DNA from: Prorocentrum cordatum
Taxonomy: Eukaryota > Sar > Dinophyceae > Prorocentrales > Prorocentraceae
Length of the DNA: 64,000 nucleotides
Direction of reading: 5' to 3'
Assembly: GCA_963575745.1 (NCBI GenBank)
Contig: CAUYUJ010000653.1
Location: 26,287 to 90,286 of the forward strand
Shown: positions 33,450-44,840 of the stretch, one piece after another
Position numbering within the stretch: the first letter of the stretch is position 1
Layout of the letters: each line of letters begins with the position of its first letter
Position numbers and translations under genes: made by a program
The notes under the pieces: generated by a model
What the model was told of the DNA's origin: nothing
What the model saw: only the letters and a program-made list of their open reading frames with translations
Database searches by the model: none

Positions 33450-34290
33450 GTGCCAGCTGGCCGAACGCCGCCGGGTCAAACAGCGTCGCGGGAGGGTCGG
33501 CGTCGCGCGGGCCGCCGGGCCCCCCCCCGGTCCGTCATGGCGGGGGCGCTGCGCCCCATATGCCTTGTGGGGCTGCGAGCCGACCGCCCCGCAGCCGCAG
33601 CCCCCCGGAGGGCCCCGCCAGCGCCCGTAGGCCTGGCGACCCGGAGGGGTCGCAGCCCCAGAGGGCCGCGGCTGCCCCCCGCACGGGGGGAACGCGCTGC
33701 TGTCCGGCGCACGGAGGCGATTGCCGTGCCGCGCGCTGCAGGACAGCCAGTTGTTCGGCGGTCTGCCCCCGAGGGGGTCGACCACGCCAGCGGGCCAAAG
33801 CAAGCGGCATTAGAGTCTGCTTTGCGACCGCGGCCCGGGCTCGGGCAGACATGGCTGCAAGTTGTGTCACAGCAGTCCACGGCTTACGACGTCGCGTACG
33901 CGGTCGGCGATCTGTGTGAGGAACCCACGCGGTGCGCCGCTCTCCACAGGGAGACTTTCAACGAACGTTTCCGGTCCGCGTTCCCGTGCGAAGGTACACC
34001 CCGCCGGCGCCTGGCGGGTCTCAGGGCTGCCCAGCAGGGCGCGTCTGCTACGGTAGTGCAGAACGCGCTCCTCCAGGAGGGGTCCAGGCGCGCTGCGTTG
34101 GAGACCATTCGGGGGTCTTGGAGGTCGTTGCGCAGTGCGTTGTACGCCTGGGGTGAATTCTGCGATTCGTTCAGCCTGCCACACTTCCCGGTTACGACCG
34201 AAAGCGCCCGCCGGTTTGCCATGTTCGTACCTTGTGGAGCCACCTTGAGCAAATACTTACAGCAGCTGCGTTGGACGCATCGGTTGCCCC
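33450..34290 (+). pseudogene. Tyrosine recombinase, core-binding part only
   Basis: This would integrate the circular DNA form of the element. The first ~130 codons are Arg/Pro/Ala-rich. From about 33850 the sequence looks folded: STAYDVAYAVGDLCEEP, then a core-binding (SAM-like) pattern RSLRSALYAWGEFCDSF, FPVTTESARRFAMFV and LSKYLQQLRW. It then runs straight into B1. The catalytic half with the Arg...His-x-x-Arg...Tyr residues is missing, so this copy could not supply integrase by itself. Assignment is by pattern and position. Confidence 0.6.
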
Positions 34291-34312
34291 CGGGGATTCG
34301 AGTCTCGTTTTC
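34290..34312 (+). repeat. B1 repeat of the YR element
   Basis: 23 bp ending CGAGTCTCGTTTTC, identical to B2 and abutting A2. Confidence 0.8.
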
Positions 34313-34585
34313 TGCAGACGGCGATGCTTGCTTCGTACGGCCCGGAAAATGTAGGGAGAGTCACGAGGGGCTTCTGCATGCATTCTCACGTTGTTGTGCT
34401 GTTCACATGTCACGTGCATGCATTCTCGTGTTCTAGCAGTTGGCGCTGCTTGCATTGTTCACGCATTCGCAGGTCATTGCGTTGCTTGCCTTGTGCATGC
34501 ATTCCTCGTTGCCGCAAGTTTTGGGTTCGAACCGCAGGGTTCGGGAAAGCATCAGGGTCAGGGTCCCACCCCCAGGTCGTTGAAC
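34313..34585 (+). repeat. A2 repeat of the YR element
   Basis: Same length as A1. It starts TGCAGACGGCG directly after the B1 TTTTC. Confidence 0.85.
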
Positions 34586-34767
34586 CCACCCACCCGCCCC
34601 GGGTGCAGGCCTTGGGCTGGGCTGGGGAATATGCACCGTTAAAGCCTTGTTGGTGCTGGATCGGTGTCGTTTGTGTGCGTGTGTGTGCGTGGCGCGTCAC
34701 TGGCGCAGCTACGGAAGCCCGCGGCCGCTGCCCCCCGCGGCCGCTGCGCCCCCCGCGGCGCAGGCCT
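34586..34767. other. Spacer between A2 and B2
   Basis: 182 bp with a short GT tract and GCCGCTGCCCCCCGCGG-type repeats. No gene was seen. Confidence 0.5.
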
Positions 34768-34790
34768 CCGGGGATTCGAGTCTCGTTTTC
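34768..34790 (+). repeat. B2 repeat, right end of the YR element
   Basis: Identical 23 bp to B1. The next base begins LINE sequence (GCATGTGGG). Confidence 0.8.
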
Positions 34791-35394
34791 GCATGTGGGA
34801 TTCGGCCGCGCCTCCGCGCCCTGGAGGACAGGCTGCGCGCTGCCGCGGTGGCCCAGGGTCTGCGCCCGGACGACATCCGGGTCTAGGCGTACTTAGACGG
34901 CGTCGTGGTGCTGGCGCTGCCGGAACTCGCGGGGGCCTTGCTGCCCGCCGCGCAGGACGTCTTCTCCTCCCTCGGCCTCGATTTGCAGCCGCACAAGACC
35001 CAAGCCTGGTCCTCGAGCTCGCCGTGTCCACCGGGCCTGGAGGGGCTATGGTGCGCGGACGGGCTGACGCTCGTTGGGGTGCCGCTCGGCGCGGCGCTGC
35101 CCGAACACGACCTGCCGGACGAGAGCGACGGGCGACCTCGGCTCTGGCGGCTTCCGCAGCTGCACCTTGCGCCGCGAGCCGCGGCGCTCCTGGGGAAGCT
35201 GGCACACCTGCCCACGCACGCCTCGCCGCACCTGGCAGCTGCCCAGACCGTAGCGCTGCAGCTCCGCCACTGCGGCACGGGGAAGCTCACGCACTGCTTG
35301 CGGACCAACGCGCCAGCGGCGACGACGGCGGCGGCCGCCGCCTACGACGCGGCCACCCTCGCACGGCACGGCGGCACAACAACGCGACGCTCGA
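34791..35394 (+). pseudogene. LINE, 3' part of reverse transcriptase
   Basis: This continues the LINE from 28710 in phase: ACGIRPRLRALEDRLR, an in-frame TAG at 34884-34886, then AYLDGVVVLALPELAG, where the second catalytic Asp of YLDD has become Gly. Next come GLDLQPHKTQAWS and LWCADGLTLVGVPLG, the conserved palm/thumb block of dinoflagellate LINEs, then an Ala/Leu-rich stretch. The Asp-to-Gly change and the TAG show it is dead as an enzyme. Confidence 0.75.
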
Positions 35395-36060
35395 TACAAC
35401 AGGGGGCATTCTCCAGGCAAGCGAGACTGCAACACTTCACCTACAAGAAACGAGGCTTTATCTTTGCAGGCGACCAAAAAGGGATTGGCCAGAGAGAGGG
35501 CCCCGCAGACCGGACACAACATCCCCACACTGGACGACAGAAGCGGGAGACAGCAGCACTGCCAACCCCCGAGGCCTAACCACGCACGCACCAAGAGGGA
35601 AAAGGCCAAGGTTCGGAGAGCTGCCGGCCCACGTTCGCACGCCAAGCGGCGGAGCGCGCTGCCCAATGGATAGGCAAGAGGTTTCCTTGAGATCACAAGG
35701 GGGGGGGCGGCGCCACCGGCCCTCCCGTAGGGGTTTAAAAGAAATCCGGGCGAATCGGGCGAACAGGGGGGGAGAGGTCCCGGGCCAAGGCAGGAGCAAG
35801 GAGTGCCTTCCCTCCCCTCAGGCGCACCGTCTGTTTCAGCCCCCCACACCTGTCACGCACTACCTCCTTGCTCTGGAGGCCAACGAAACAAAGCACCAGC
35901 AGGAAAGTGGCAAAACACAGAGGCAAGCTATCTGTATCCCATACAACCTGTTGTACTACATCGAGCATGCACCCTATCCGGGCCGCCCAGGTGCCCAAGG
36001 GCGAGGGGCAAGAGAACAAAAGACAATGCGCAGACAAAGTTTACTGGCGCGTGCGACGGC
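35395..36060. other. Foreign-looking stretch within the LINE
   Basis: This is less GC-rich than its flanks, with CAACGAAACAAAGCACCAGC-type composition and many stops in all forward frames. LINE-like sense stops near 35390 and returns near 36100. It is possibly an insertion or strongly decayed LINE. No terminal repeats were spotted. Confidence 0.4.
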
Positions 36061-36099
36061 AATCAGACCGACGGAAGAGGACAGGGCGTGGCTCTGCGG

Positions 36100-36448
36100 G
36101 GCCCGCCGTCGCAAGGAGACCACCTACCTGGAGCTCCTGGACGCGAGGCGCTGCCGGCTAGTGGTCCTCGCTCTGTAGGTGGGAGGCTGGTGGTCCCAGG
36201 AGGTCCTCCAAGTCGTGTGCCTCGTGACGGACTGCAAGGCCCGGTCGGCGCCCGAGCTTCTGCGCGCCTCGGTAAAGGCGGCGTGGATCCATCGGTGGAC
36301 AGGCCGCACCTCGGTGGCGGCGCAGCGGGCCTTCGCAGCCTCTCTGGTGCACCTGCCCCTGGACGGCCTCGCCTGCGATGGCGACGAACCCCGGTTGCAA
36401 GACGTCCTTGCGGACGTGCGCCGCGCCGAAGCCCGCCCCAGTCCCTAG
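36100..36448 (+). pseudogene. LINE C-terminal conserved region
   Basis: It reads RRCRLVVLAL, a TAG at 36176-36178, then in the same frame VGGWWSQEVLQVV, LLRASVKAAWIHRWTG, VAAQRAFAASLVHLPL and EPRLQDVLADVR. This is the C-terminal block of dinoflagellate LINEs, where the position of the TAG usually holds Glu (LALEVGGRW pattern, from memory of the family). The last codons precede a TAG at 36446-36448. Confidence 0.65.
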
Positions 36449-36589
36449 TCGCATGCCGGTGCGCCCCTAAAGCAGGCGGCCCCCGGCGGCGCGAGGGCCG
36501 GGGACGACGAACACCACCGCCACAGCACCGCGACTACGACCAGGAGCGCCACTGCCACGACAGCGTCCAGGAGGGTCACAACCACGACG

Positions 36590-36777
36590 GTGAAATGCTG
36601 CACCACCACCACCACGCCGGCGACCAGCTGCACCGCCAACAGCGCCACCACGATGACGACGACGACGATGACCAGCAACACCGCCACCACGACGGCGACT
36701 AGCACCACGGACAGCAGCAGCACGACGACGACGACGACGACGACGAGGACGACGACGACGACGACGACGACGACGAG

Positions 36778-36861
<84 letters not shown>

Positions 36862-36862
36862 T

Positions 36863-36900
<38 letters not shown>

Positions 36901-37032
36901 CACGACGACGACGACGGCTGCGGCGGCGACGACGCCGGCGGCGGCGGCGGCGGCGACGACGATGACGACGATGACGACGGCGACGACGACGATGACGACG
37001 ACGACGACGACGACGACGACGAGGACGGCGAG

Positions 37033-37106
<74 letters not shown>

Positions 37107-37441
37107 GGCGGCGGCGGCGGCGGGGCGGCGGCGGCGGCGGGCGCACGGCGGCGGGGCGCGGGCGGCGGCGACGACGAGACGACGACGACGAAGACGACGA
37201 CGCGACCCGAACGACGATGACGACGACACGACGACGACGACGACGGACGGACGACGACGACGGACGACGACCGACGACGGACGGACGACGACGACGACGA
37301 CGACGACGCGACGGGACGACGAACGACGACGACGACGGGGGGGGGGGGGGGGGGGACGGCGGCGACGGACGACGACGACGACGACGCGACGACGACGACG
37401 ACGATGACGACAAGACCACGACGACGCCGACGCGACGACGA

Positions 37442-37505
<64 letters not shown>
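36590..37505. repeat. GAC/CGA trinucleotide array with 19-base G-run
   Basis: Long (GAC)n with GGC interruptions, and a 19-base G-run at 37337-37355. Open frames (poly-Thr, Asp or Arg forward; Val, Ser or Arg reverse) are compositional. Confidence 0.95.
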
Positions 37506-37506
<1 letters not shown>

Positions 37507-38870
37507 AGTTGCTCTCGCTGGAGTTGCTGTTGCCGTCGTCGGCGTCTCCCTCCTCCGCGCCCGCGTTTCCGCCGTTGCTGCCGCTTTTCGGGCTTCCTCT
37601 TTCCCGTCCTCCGCCGCCTCGGCCTCCTGACGCCTCTTCCTCGTCTGCGTTCACTGGCGCCTCCCCTTCTTCTGTCTCCGGGAGCGTCTCCGCCCGCCCC
37701 GGCGGCGGGGCCGTTCGCTTGCTGGTCTCCAGGCGGTTCCGGTTCCGGGGGCGCCTCTGGCGGTGGGGGTGGCGGCGGAGGCGCAGCGTCTGCCCAGAGC
37801 TGGGCTGCGCAGTTCGTCAGCGCGTACGTAAACTCCTCGTGCAAGCACGCGTCCGCCGACTGCTTCGAGGGGGAGGTCTTGCATTAGCGGCTGTATGTAG
37901 CCTGTGCTGCTGTGCGCCAAGGCCTGGGCGACTGGCGCAGAGAATGCGTGCCCTGGGCGGTTTCCTCTGTCTGCAGCAAGCACTGCTGATGCTTTCCCAG
38001 GCCGGGCGTCGGTGTGCGCGGGCATTTGGACGAAGGGCCCTGTTGGTGCAGGTTCCGCAAGCCGCAACGTCTCCACCGTCGGCTGCCACTAGGCCTGCGC
38101 GAGGCGTTTTTTTTTTTTTTTGTTTGTTTCCCCCCCCCCCCCCTCCCTTCCTTGCCCCAAGGCTGCCGCGTCCCCTAGCGGCCAGTGCGGACCCCCCGCG
38201 CGCCCACGGTGAGTGTGGGGCGGGGGCGCGCCCCGAAGGAGCGGGGGGTTTTCGGCCGAAGCCAGGGCAACCCCGAACCTCCCGCCAGCTAGCCGCCCCG
38301 CGGGGGGCCTCCCGCTCAGCTGCCCCAAGCCCCTCGGCGCCCCAGGAGCGCCCGGGGCGCCCTCGGCCAGCCGCCGCCAGCCGCCGCCGCCAGCCCGCGC
38401 CTTGTGCCGCGGCGCCCGGCCCGTCGCCGCCTGTCGCCGGCCGGCCGCTCGTCGCAGCGCCGCGCCGCCGGGCCTGCCGCCGCCAGCCCGTGCCGCCGCC
38501 GCCGCCCTCGGGGCGGCGCTGGCGGCGCAGCTTTCGGCCTCCGCGCGGCCGCGCCGCCGCCGGCCGCCGCGCTTCGCCGCGGCGCCTGGCCCGTCGCCGC
38601 CTGCCGCAGGTCGGCCGCAGGACGCCGCGCCTCGCCGCCGGGCCTGCCGCCGCTGGTCGCCGCGCCCGCCGCCGCAGGTCGCTGGGCAGAGGGTTGTGGC
38701 TTAGGAAGGCTGAATCCTCCCCCCTCTGCCCGTGAACGAACCTGCGGCGGCGCTGCGCCTCGCGGCGGTGCGTTCGCCCTCCGCGCCGCCGCGCTGCCTC
38801 GGGCCAGCGCCAGCGTTTCCTCCGCCGCCTCCGCCGCCGCCGCCTCCTCCTCCTCCTCTGTGCTGCTGGC
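37506..38870. other. GC-rich low-complexity region
   Basis: It contains T15 (38107-38121), C14 (38130-38143) and extensive GCCGCC-type sequence at 38340-38700. On the reverse strand 37844-37760 reads MHEEFTYALTNCAAQLWADA and 37921-37800 gives another plausible stretch, so a decayed reverse-strand coding remnant is possible. No family is recognised. Confidence 0.4.
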
Positions 38871-38874
38871 TGCT

Positions 38875-40640
38875 GTCGTGGTGCTGCTAGTCGCCGTGCT
38901 GCCCCTGGTCCTGGTGGTGCTGGTCGCCGTGGTGGTGCTGGTCGTAGTGGTGCTGGTCGCCGTGGTGGTGCTGGTCGCCGTAGTGGTGCTGGTCGTGGTG
39001 GTGCTGGTCGTGGTGGTGCTGGTCGCTGTGGTGGTGCTGGTCGCCGTGGTGGTGCTGGTCGCCGTGTTGGTGCTGGTCATGGTGGTCCTCCTGGTCGTGG
39101 TGGTGCTGGTCGCCGGGTCGTAGTGGTGCTGGTCGCCGTGGTGGTGCTGGTCGCCGTGGTGGTGCTGGTCGTGGTGGTCCTCCTGGTCGTGGTGGTGCTG
39201 GTCGTAGTGGTGCTGGTCGTGGTGGTGCTGGTCGCCGTGGTGGTGCTGGTCTTGGTGGTGCTGGTCGCCGTGGTGGTGCTGGTCGCCGTGGTGGTGCTGG
39301 TCGTGGTGGTCCTCCTTGTCGTGGGGCTCGTCGTGGTGGTGCTGGTCGCTGTGGTGGTGCTGGTCGCCGTGGTGGTGCTGGCCGTGGGCGTGGTGGTGCT
39401 GGTCGTGGTGGTAGTGGTGGTGGTCCTCTGGCCGTGGCCGTGCTGGTCGTGGTGGTGGTGGTGCTGGTCGTGCTGGCCGTGGTCGTGCTGGCCGTGGTCG
39501 TGGTGGTGCCGGTCGTGGTGGTCGTGGTGGTCCTCCTGGCCGTGGTCTCGCTGGTCGTGGTGGTGGTCGCCGTGGTGGTGCTGGTCGTGGTGCTGGTCGT
39601 GGTGGTTCTCCTGGTCGTGGTGGTGCTGGTGGTGGTGCTGGTCGCTGTGGTGGTGCGTAGTCGTGGTGCTGGTCGCCGTGGTGGTGCTGGTCGTGGTGGT
39701 GCTGGTCGCCGTGGTGGTGCTGGTCGTGGTAGCCCTCCTTGTCGTGGTGGTGCTGGTCGCAGTGGTGCCGGTCGCCGTGGTGATGCTGGTCGCCGTGGTG
39801 GTGCTGGTCGCCGTGGTGGTCCTCCTGGTCGTGGTGGTGCTGGTCGTGGTGGTGCTGGTCGCCGTGGTGGTGCCGGTCGCCGTGGTGGTGCTGGCCGTGG
39901 GCGTGGTGGTGCTGGTCGTGGTGGTGGTGGTCATAGTGGTCCTCTGGCCGTGGTCGTGCTGGTCGTGGTGGTGGTGGTGCTGGTCGTGGTGGCCGTGGTC
40001 GTGGTGGTCGTGGTCGCCGTGGTGCTGGTCGTGGTGGTGGTCGTAGTGCTCCTCCTGGCCGTGGTCGCGCTTGTCGTGGTGCTGGTCGCCGTGTTGGTGC
40101 TGGTCGTGGTGGTCCTCCTGGTCGTGGTGGTGCTGCTCGTGGTGGTGCTGGTCACCGTGGTGGTGCGTAGTCGCGGTGCTGGTCGTGAAGGTGGTGCTGG
40201 TCGCCGTGGTGGTGCTGGTCGTGGTAGTCCTCCTGGTCGTGGTGGTGCTGGCCGTGGTGGTGCTGGTCGCTGTGGTGGTGCCGGTCGCCGTGGTGGTGCT
40301 GGTCGTGGTGGTGCTGGTCGCCGTAGTGGTGCTGGTCGCCGCGATGGCGCTGGTCGCCGTGGTGGTCCTCCTGGTCGTGGTGGTGCCGGTCGAGGTGGTG
40401 CTGGCCGCCGTGGTGGTGCCGGTCGCTGTAGTGGTGCCGGCCGTGGTCGTGGTGGTGCTGGTCTTGGTAGTGGTGGTCGTCGTGGTGGTCCTCTGGCCGT
40501 GGTCGTGCTGGTCGTGGTGGTGGTGGTGCTGGTCGTGCTGGCCGTGGTCGTGCTGGCCGTGGTCTTGCTGGCCGTGGTCGTGGTGGTGCCGGTCGTGGTG
40601 GTCGTGGTGGTCCTCTTGGCCGGTGCTCCCTCCACGGCGC
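38875..40640. repeat. GTGGTGCTGGTCGCC-type minisatellite
   Basis: About 1.8 kb of imperfect units, mainly 18 bp (GTGGTGGTGCTGGTCGCC) with 15-bp and longer variants. The reverse strand is open for 641 codons (41002-39077) as Thr/Thr/Thr/Ala/Thr/Ser or His/Asp/Gln repeats, depending on phase. The forward strand gives Val/Leu repeats. I regard the open frames as a by-product of the repeat. Confidence 0.9.
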
Positions 40641-41400
40641 CCCTTGTCTAAAAGCCCGGCGGCCGCCGGCAGCAGGGGCACGTGCACTGCCGAGTTGGTG
40701 CGTGCCTGGAGGGGCGCTTGCGGTGGGGTCCAGCCGGCGAAATGGCTGTGCTGTGGCGGCCTCGCGGCGGCTCGCTCTTGCCCTGCCAGGGGGTCTGGTG
40801 GCGGGGCGTCGGCTGCGGCGGCCTGTGGGGCAGCAGGCGCTTCTCTGGTCCAGGCGTCTGGTTCACGCAAACAGCACCTCCATTCGCCTTCGGCCGTGCT
40901 GGCTTCCGCGGCCCACGTGCCCAGCTTAAGGCACCTCGCGCGCATCTCGCGTCGACAGTGCAGCGCGCCCCGCAGCGCGGGCGAAGCTATGACTCTAGCC
41001 ACTGCGTGATCCTCCCGAAGTTATCTCGTGCTGCGATCCCTGGGGGCCATTCCAAGTGGCTGTCTGGCACTTCGGGGGATTCGGGCGGTGGGCCGAGGCT
41101 TCGGCAGCAGAGCGCTCATCCCGTGGTGGTGGTTTTTCGCCTCGCGCGTAGCTCCGAAACCCATTGTAATCTGGGGCGGCCTGGGCGCTGGCGTCGCGGG
41201 CTGGGGCCGCGTGCCCTCCTGGATTCACGCCGTGGTGGCTACGCGCTTCCTGAAAGGGCAGGCTTGGCGTCCCCTCCGCGCGGCACTGTGGGCAGGTCGT
41301 TGGAACAAGCCTGCCGTGCAGCGGAGGTGGGCGAGCCTCCCGCAAAAGTCTGAGCGCGTGGTGGCGTCCTGTCCCGACGCGCTCGGGTCTGACCTCTGCA
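40641..41400 (-). other. Region before the gap, possible reverse-strand coding remnant
   Basis: Reverse-strand reading gives TTCPQCRAEGTPSLPFQEAR (about 41300-41240) and DYNGFRSYARGEKPPPRDER, with a CxxC that could be a zinc-finger remnant. 41002-40640 is Ala/Pro-rich and runs into the minisatellite. No family is recognised. Confidence 0.3.
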
Positions 41401-41500
41401 NNNNNNNNNNNNNNNNNNNNNNNNNNNNNNNNNNNNNNNNNNNNNNNNNNNNNNNNNNNNNNNNNNNNNNNNNNNNNNNNNNNNNNNNNNNNNNNNNNNN
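41401..41500. other. Assembly gap, 100 N
   Basis: Exactly 100 unknown bases, a conventional scaffold-join length rather than a measured gap. Confidence 1.
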
Positions 41501-41527
41501 TTTTTCCGACAGTATATGTTGTCAGGA

Positions 41528-43500
41528 AGCTCTACGAGTCCCCCGGCGGTAACAAAGGTTGACGGTTTACCGCCGGCGCCCAGTACCTCGTAGAGCTCTT
41601 CGGCATCGATGAGCTAGAGGAATTCCGGCGCGGGGGGGAGCTAGTTGGCCCAGCCGGCCGAGGCGGACAATGTGGTAACTTTTGGGTGGTTTTGCGAAAA
41701 TTTGAAAGATATTTGACCATTTATTTTGAAAAAGCAGATTTTTACGCCGAGCATTGGCATATGAACTCCTCTCTGACAGCAGCTGAGCTCTCTCGATGCA
41801 TTTTTGCATGAGTTGACTTCCGGGAACTGAGCGAATATGAACATCGACAAAATCGAATCTCAAGATTTTCGAGAAATCTCTATTTTTTGATTATGTGTCG
41901 ATTCTCTCCACTCTTACTAGTGACCAGGTTGACGGTTCACCGCCGGCGCCCAGTTCCGGAGCGCTGGAGAGCTAGTTGGCAAGAAAAATCGCGACGGACC
42001 TTTTGGTGACTTTTGGTCGGTTGAAAATTTTGTTCTCGAAATTTTACAATTCGTTTGAGCTCTAGTATTTTTCCCCCGTGATATTCGATCTTATTACCGC
42101 TCGCCATCTTGATCTCAGCTCGATCGGGTAACTTTGAAGGCCAAAAAGCGTCCCGGCGGGAACGACCGTTTCGAGTCATCTTGATACGCGCTGTCGGTAT
42201 TTTGTACTTAACTCGAGCTTTAGGGCTGCTACAGAGCTGGTAAGCACAGCTATCGCACTCAGAATTATCAGGCGCGTTCGCCTGTTGAATCCAGAGGTCT
42301 GAACTCGGTCTGTCAGCCGAGCTAGGTCCGCAAACCTATTCGTATTCTTCGAGTCATCTTGATAGACGCTCTCGGTTTTCTGTACTTAACTCGAGCTTCA
42401 GGGCAGCTACAGTGCTGGTAAGCACGCCTATCGCACTCAGAATCATTACGCGCGTTCGCCTGTTCAATCCAGAGGTCTGAACTCGTTCTGCTAGCCGAGC
42501 TAGGTCGGCAAACCTATTCGTATTATTCGAGTCATCTTGATAGACGCTCTCGGTTTTCTGTACTTAACTCGAGCTGTAGGGCAGCTACAGGGCTCATTGT
42601 GACAGACATCGATGGGGAATCATCAGTCGCGTTCGTCTATTGAACCGAGAGCTCTGAACTCGGCCTGCTGCCCGAGCTAGGTTCGCGAAACTGTTCGTAT
42701 TGTCCGAATCATCTTGAGACGTGCTCTCAATTTTCTGCACTCAACTCGTGCTGGGGGAGGGCTACAGTGCTGCAGGTCACATATATCGATTTGCAAACAT
42801 CAGGCGCGTCTTGCGGTCGATTCCAGAGCTCGGAACTCGGTCTGCTGCTCGAACTAGGTTCGCAAAACTATTATATTATTCGAGTCGATACTGTCGGTTT
42901 TCTGCACTTAACGGGCTGTAGGGGGGGCTTTAGGGCTGGAATCACATGGGTGGGTTCGCAGACATCAGACGCGCCCGCCTGTCGCATTCAGAGGTCTGAA
43001 CTCGGTTTGATACTCGAACTGGGTTGCGAAACTGTTTGTTTTTTGTTAGCGTTATCTTGAGAGGTCTGAAATCGCTTGGGCTTGAGAAATAGTCGTTCTT
43101 TGGAGTTTTTCCCCACAGTATATATTGTCAGGAAGCTCTACGAGTCCCCCGGCGGTAAGAAAGGTTGACGGTTTACCGCCGGCGCCCAGTATGAAAACTT
43201 TGGGTGGTTTTGCGATTTTTTGAAAGTTATTTGACAATTGATTCTGAGAAACCAGATTTTTGCGCACCTGTAAACGAATATTAGGGCCTCTCTGTCTTAG
43301 TATGAGCTCTGTAGGCGTACTTTTACTATCGAAACACTTGGCGCAACCATCTTCATGTCGACGCGAAAAAAATCATGTTTTCTCTCTTTTGAGAAATGCT
43401 TCCAGAAGCTCTCTCTTTCGAATCCGAGCACTCTTTCGCGTGAAATGAGCTCTACGAGGTTCCCGACGGTGACCAGGTTGACGGTTCACCGCCGGCGCCA
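41528..43500. repeat. Second copy of hairpin and ~180-bp repeat mosaic
   Basis: It is equivalent to 2949-4921, with compound hairpins at about 41528-41597, 43134-43182 and 43446-43500. Single-base changes occur near 41637, 41811, 41972, 42042 and 42626-42641. Confidence 0.8.
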
Positions 43501-43560
43501 GTTGGGGATGCGTCTAACCTCCCCTCTTCTGCGCGCGTTCTGGGGGTGTAGACCCAGGGG

Positions 43561-44840
43561 TTGCGCCCCATCTCGCCCCGTCTCTTCCCTCGCCCTCCCG
43601 CCGCCGCAGCTGCTAAGGCTCAGGGCTCCGCCGGTCGGATCGGCAACTACCTGGAAGCTGGGCTTCTTTTGCCCCCCTGCGCTCCATGGCGAACAGGGCA
43701 TCTTGGCCAGGTGGCCGCGCGCTGCCCCGTGCCGCCCGTGCCCGCCCACGAACAAAGAAGAGCGGATCATTTTCAGGTGTCGCGAGTCCGCGGATGTCAG
43801 GTGGGCGTGCATCGACGACAACAACGGCGGCGGGCAGTGATGCTGGCTCTGCGACGAGTGCAGCAAAACGGTCAACGAACCTGGCACTTCACGTCAAGCG
43901 AGCAAATGAGACAGCGCAAGCAGACACATATCGACAAGCACATGGACGGCTACTGCCACGCGGGCTACCTGACCCCCAAAGCTTGAGGCGAGCTGTGGGC
44001 CATGACGAGGGGCCTGGACACAATGGAGATTAGGAGGACACACTACCCAGTCTGGTGCTGGGACTGGGAGTTTCACGCAAAACCCATTCCCATCGACTCT
44101 TGCGTCTGCGAGGATGACTGGGGCGCGATGCCGATTGAATTTCCTACGCGCTACGACCGACCGGGGTACTCACCCCCGCTTGGGATGGTGCATCAGTGGC
44201 AAGTACAGCACCCCTGGGCCAAGAATCACCGCCCCCAGCAAACACAGGAGCAACTACTCCACAACGCTCGGCAGGCACTGGCCGGCTCCCTGGCCATGAG
44301 GGGTACGTCCAACCCGGCCTCAGGACAACTCGCCAACGCACCGCCTTCCCCGCTTGGGCACCCGCCACCGCCCCAGCCCGCCATCCCTGGACCCCCACAA
44401 TGGACATCTACCCTTGGTCACCCTGTCCAGCACGGGGGGCTCGCCAGCAACACCGCAGCGCCCTACGCGGCCGGACAACGGGCCCCCGCGTCCTCTGGGG
44501 CACCCGCTATCGAAGGGCGTCGCATACAGCTCGCCAGGAACGCCATTAAGCTCTACAGCGCTCCCGGGTACATGGTCCCATACGGCTCGGCAGCGCGGCT
44601 CTGCCTAGGACCGGTCCCTGGGGCTGTCCCACGACCCCGCGACTGGACTTGGCGGATGCAGTTACACGGGCAAGAGCTAAGGGGGGTCTTCTTCACCGAG
44701 TTCTACGCGGACGTGGAGCCGCCGGACGACGGCGCCACCATGGCCCGGCAGGCCATCGCTAGTAAGACCACGGGCGCCCTAGGCGTGCAGATCCTCACCT
44801 GTTCCCAGCCCGATGAGCAGTGCCAGGAAATCTTGGATAG
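43561..44840 (+). pseudogene. Cys/Pro-rich N-terminal part of the helicase locus, copy 2
   Basis: Same as 4982-6261, including the TGA before the ATG at 44002 and the frame change before 44841. I noticed no differences. Confidence 0.5.

Noticed and set aside
36467-37844. Poly-Thr, Asp, Val or Arg frames
   Set aside because: They come from the GAC array. No non-repetitive domain is attached that I could identify.
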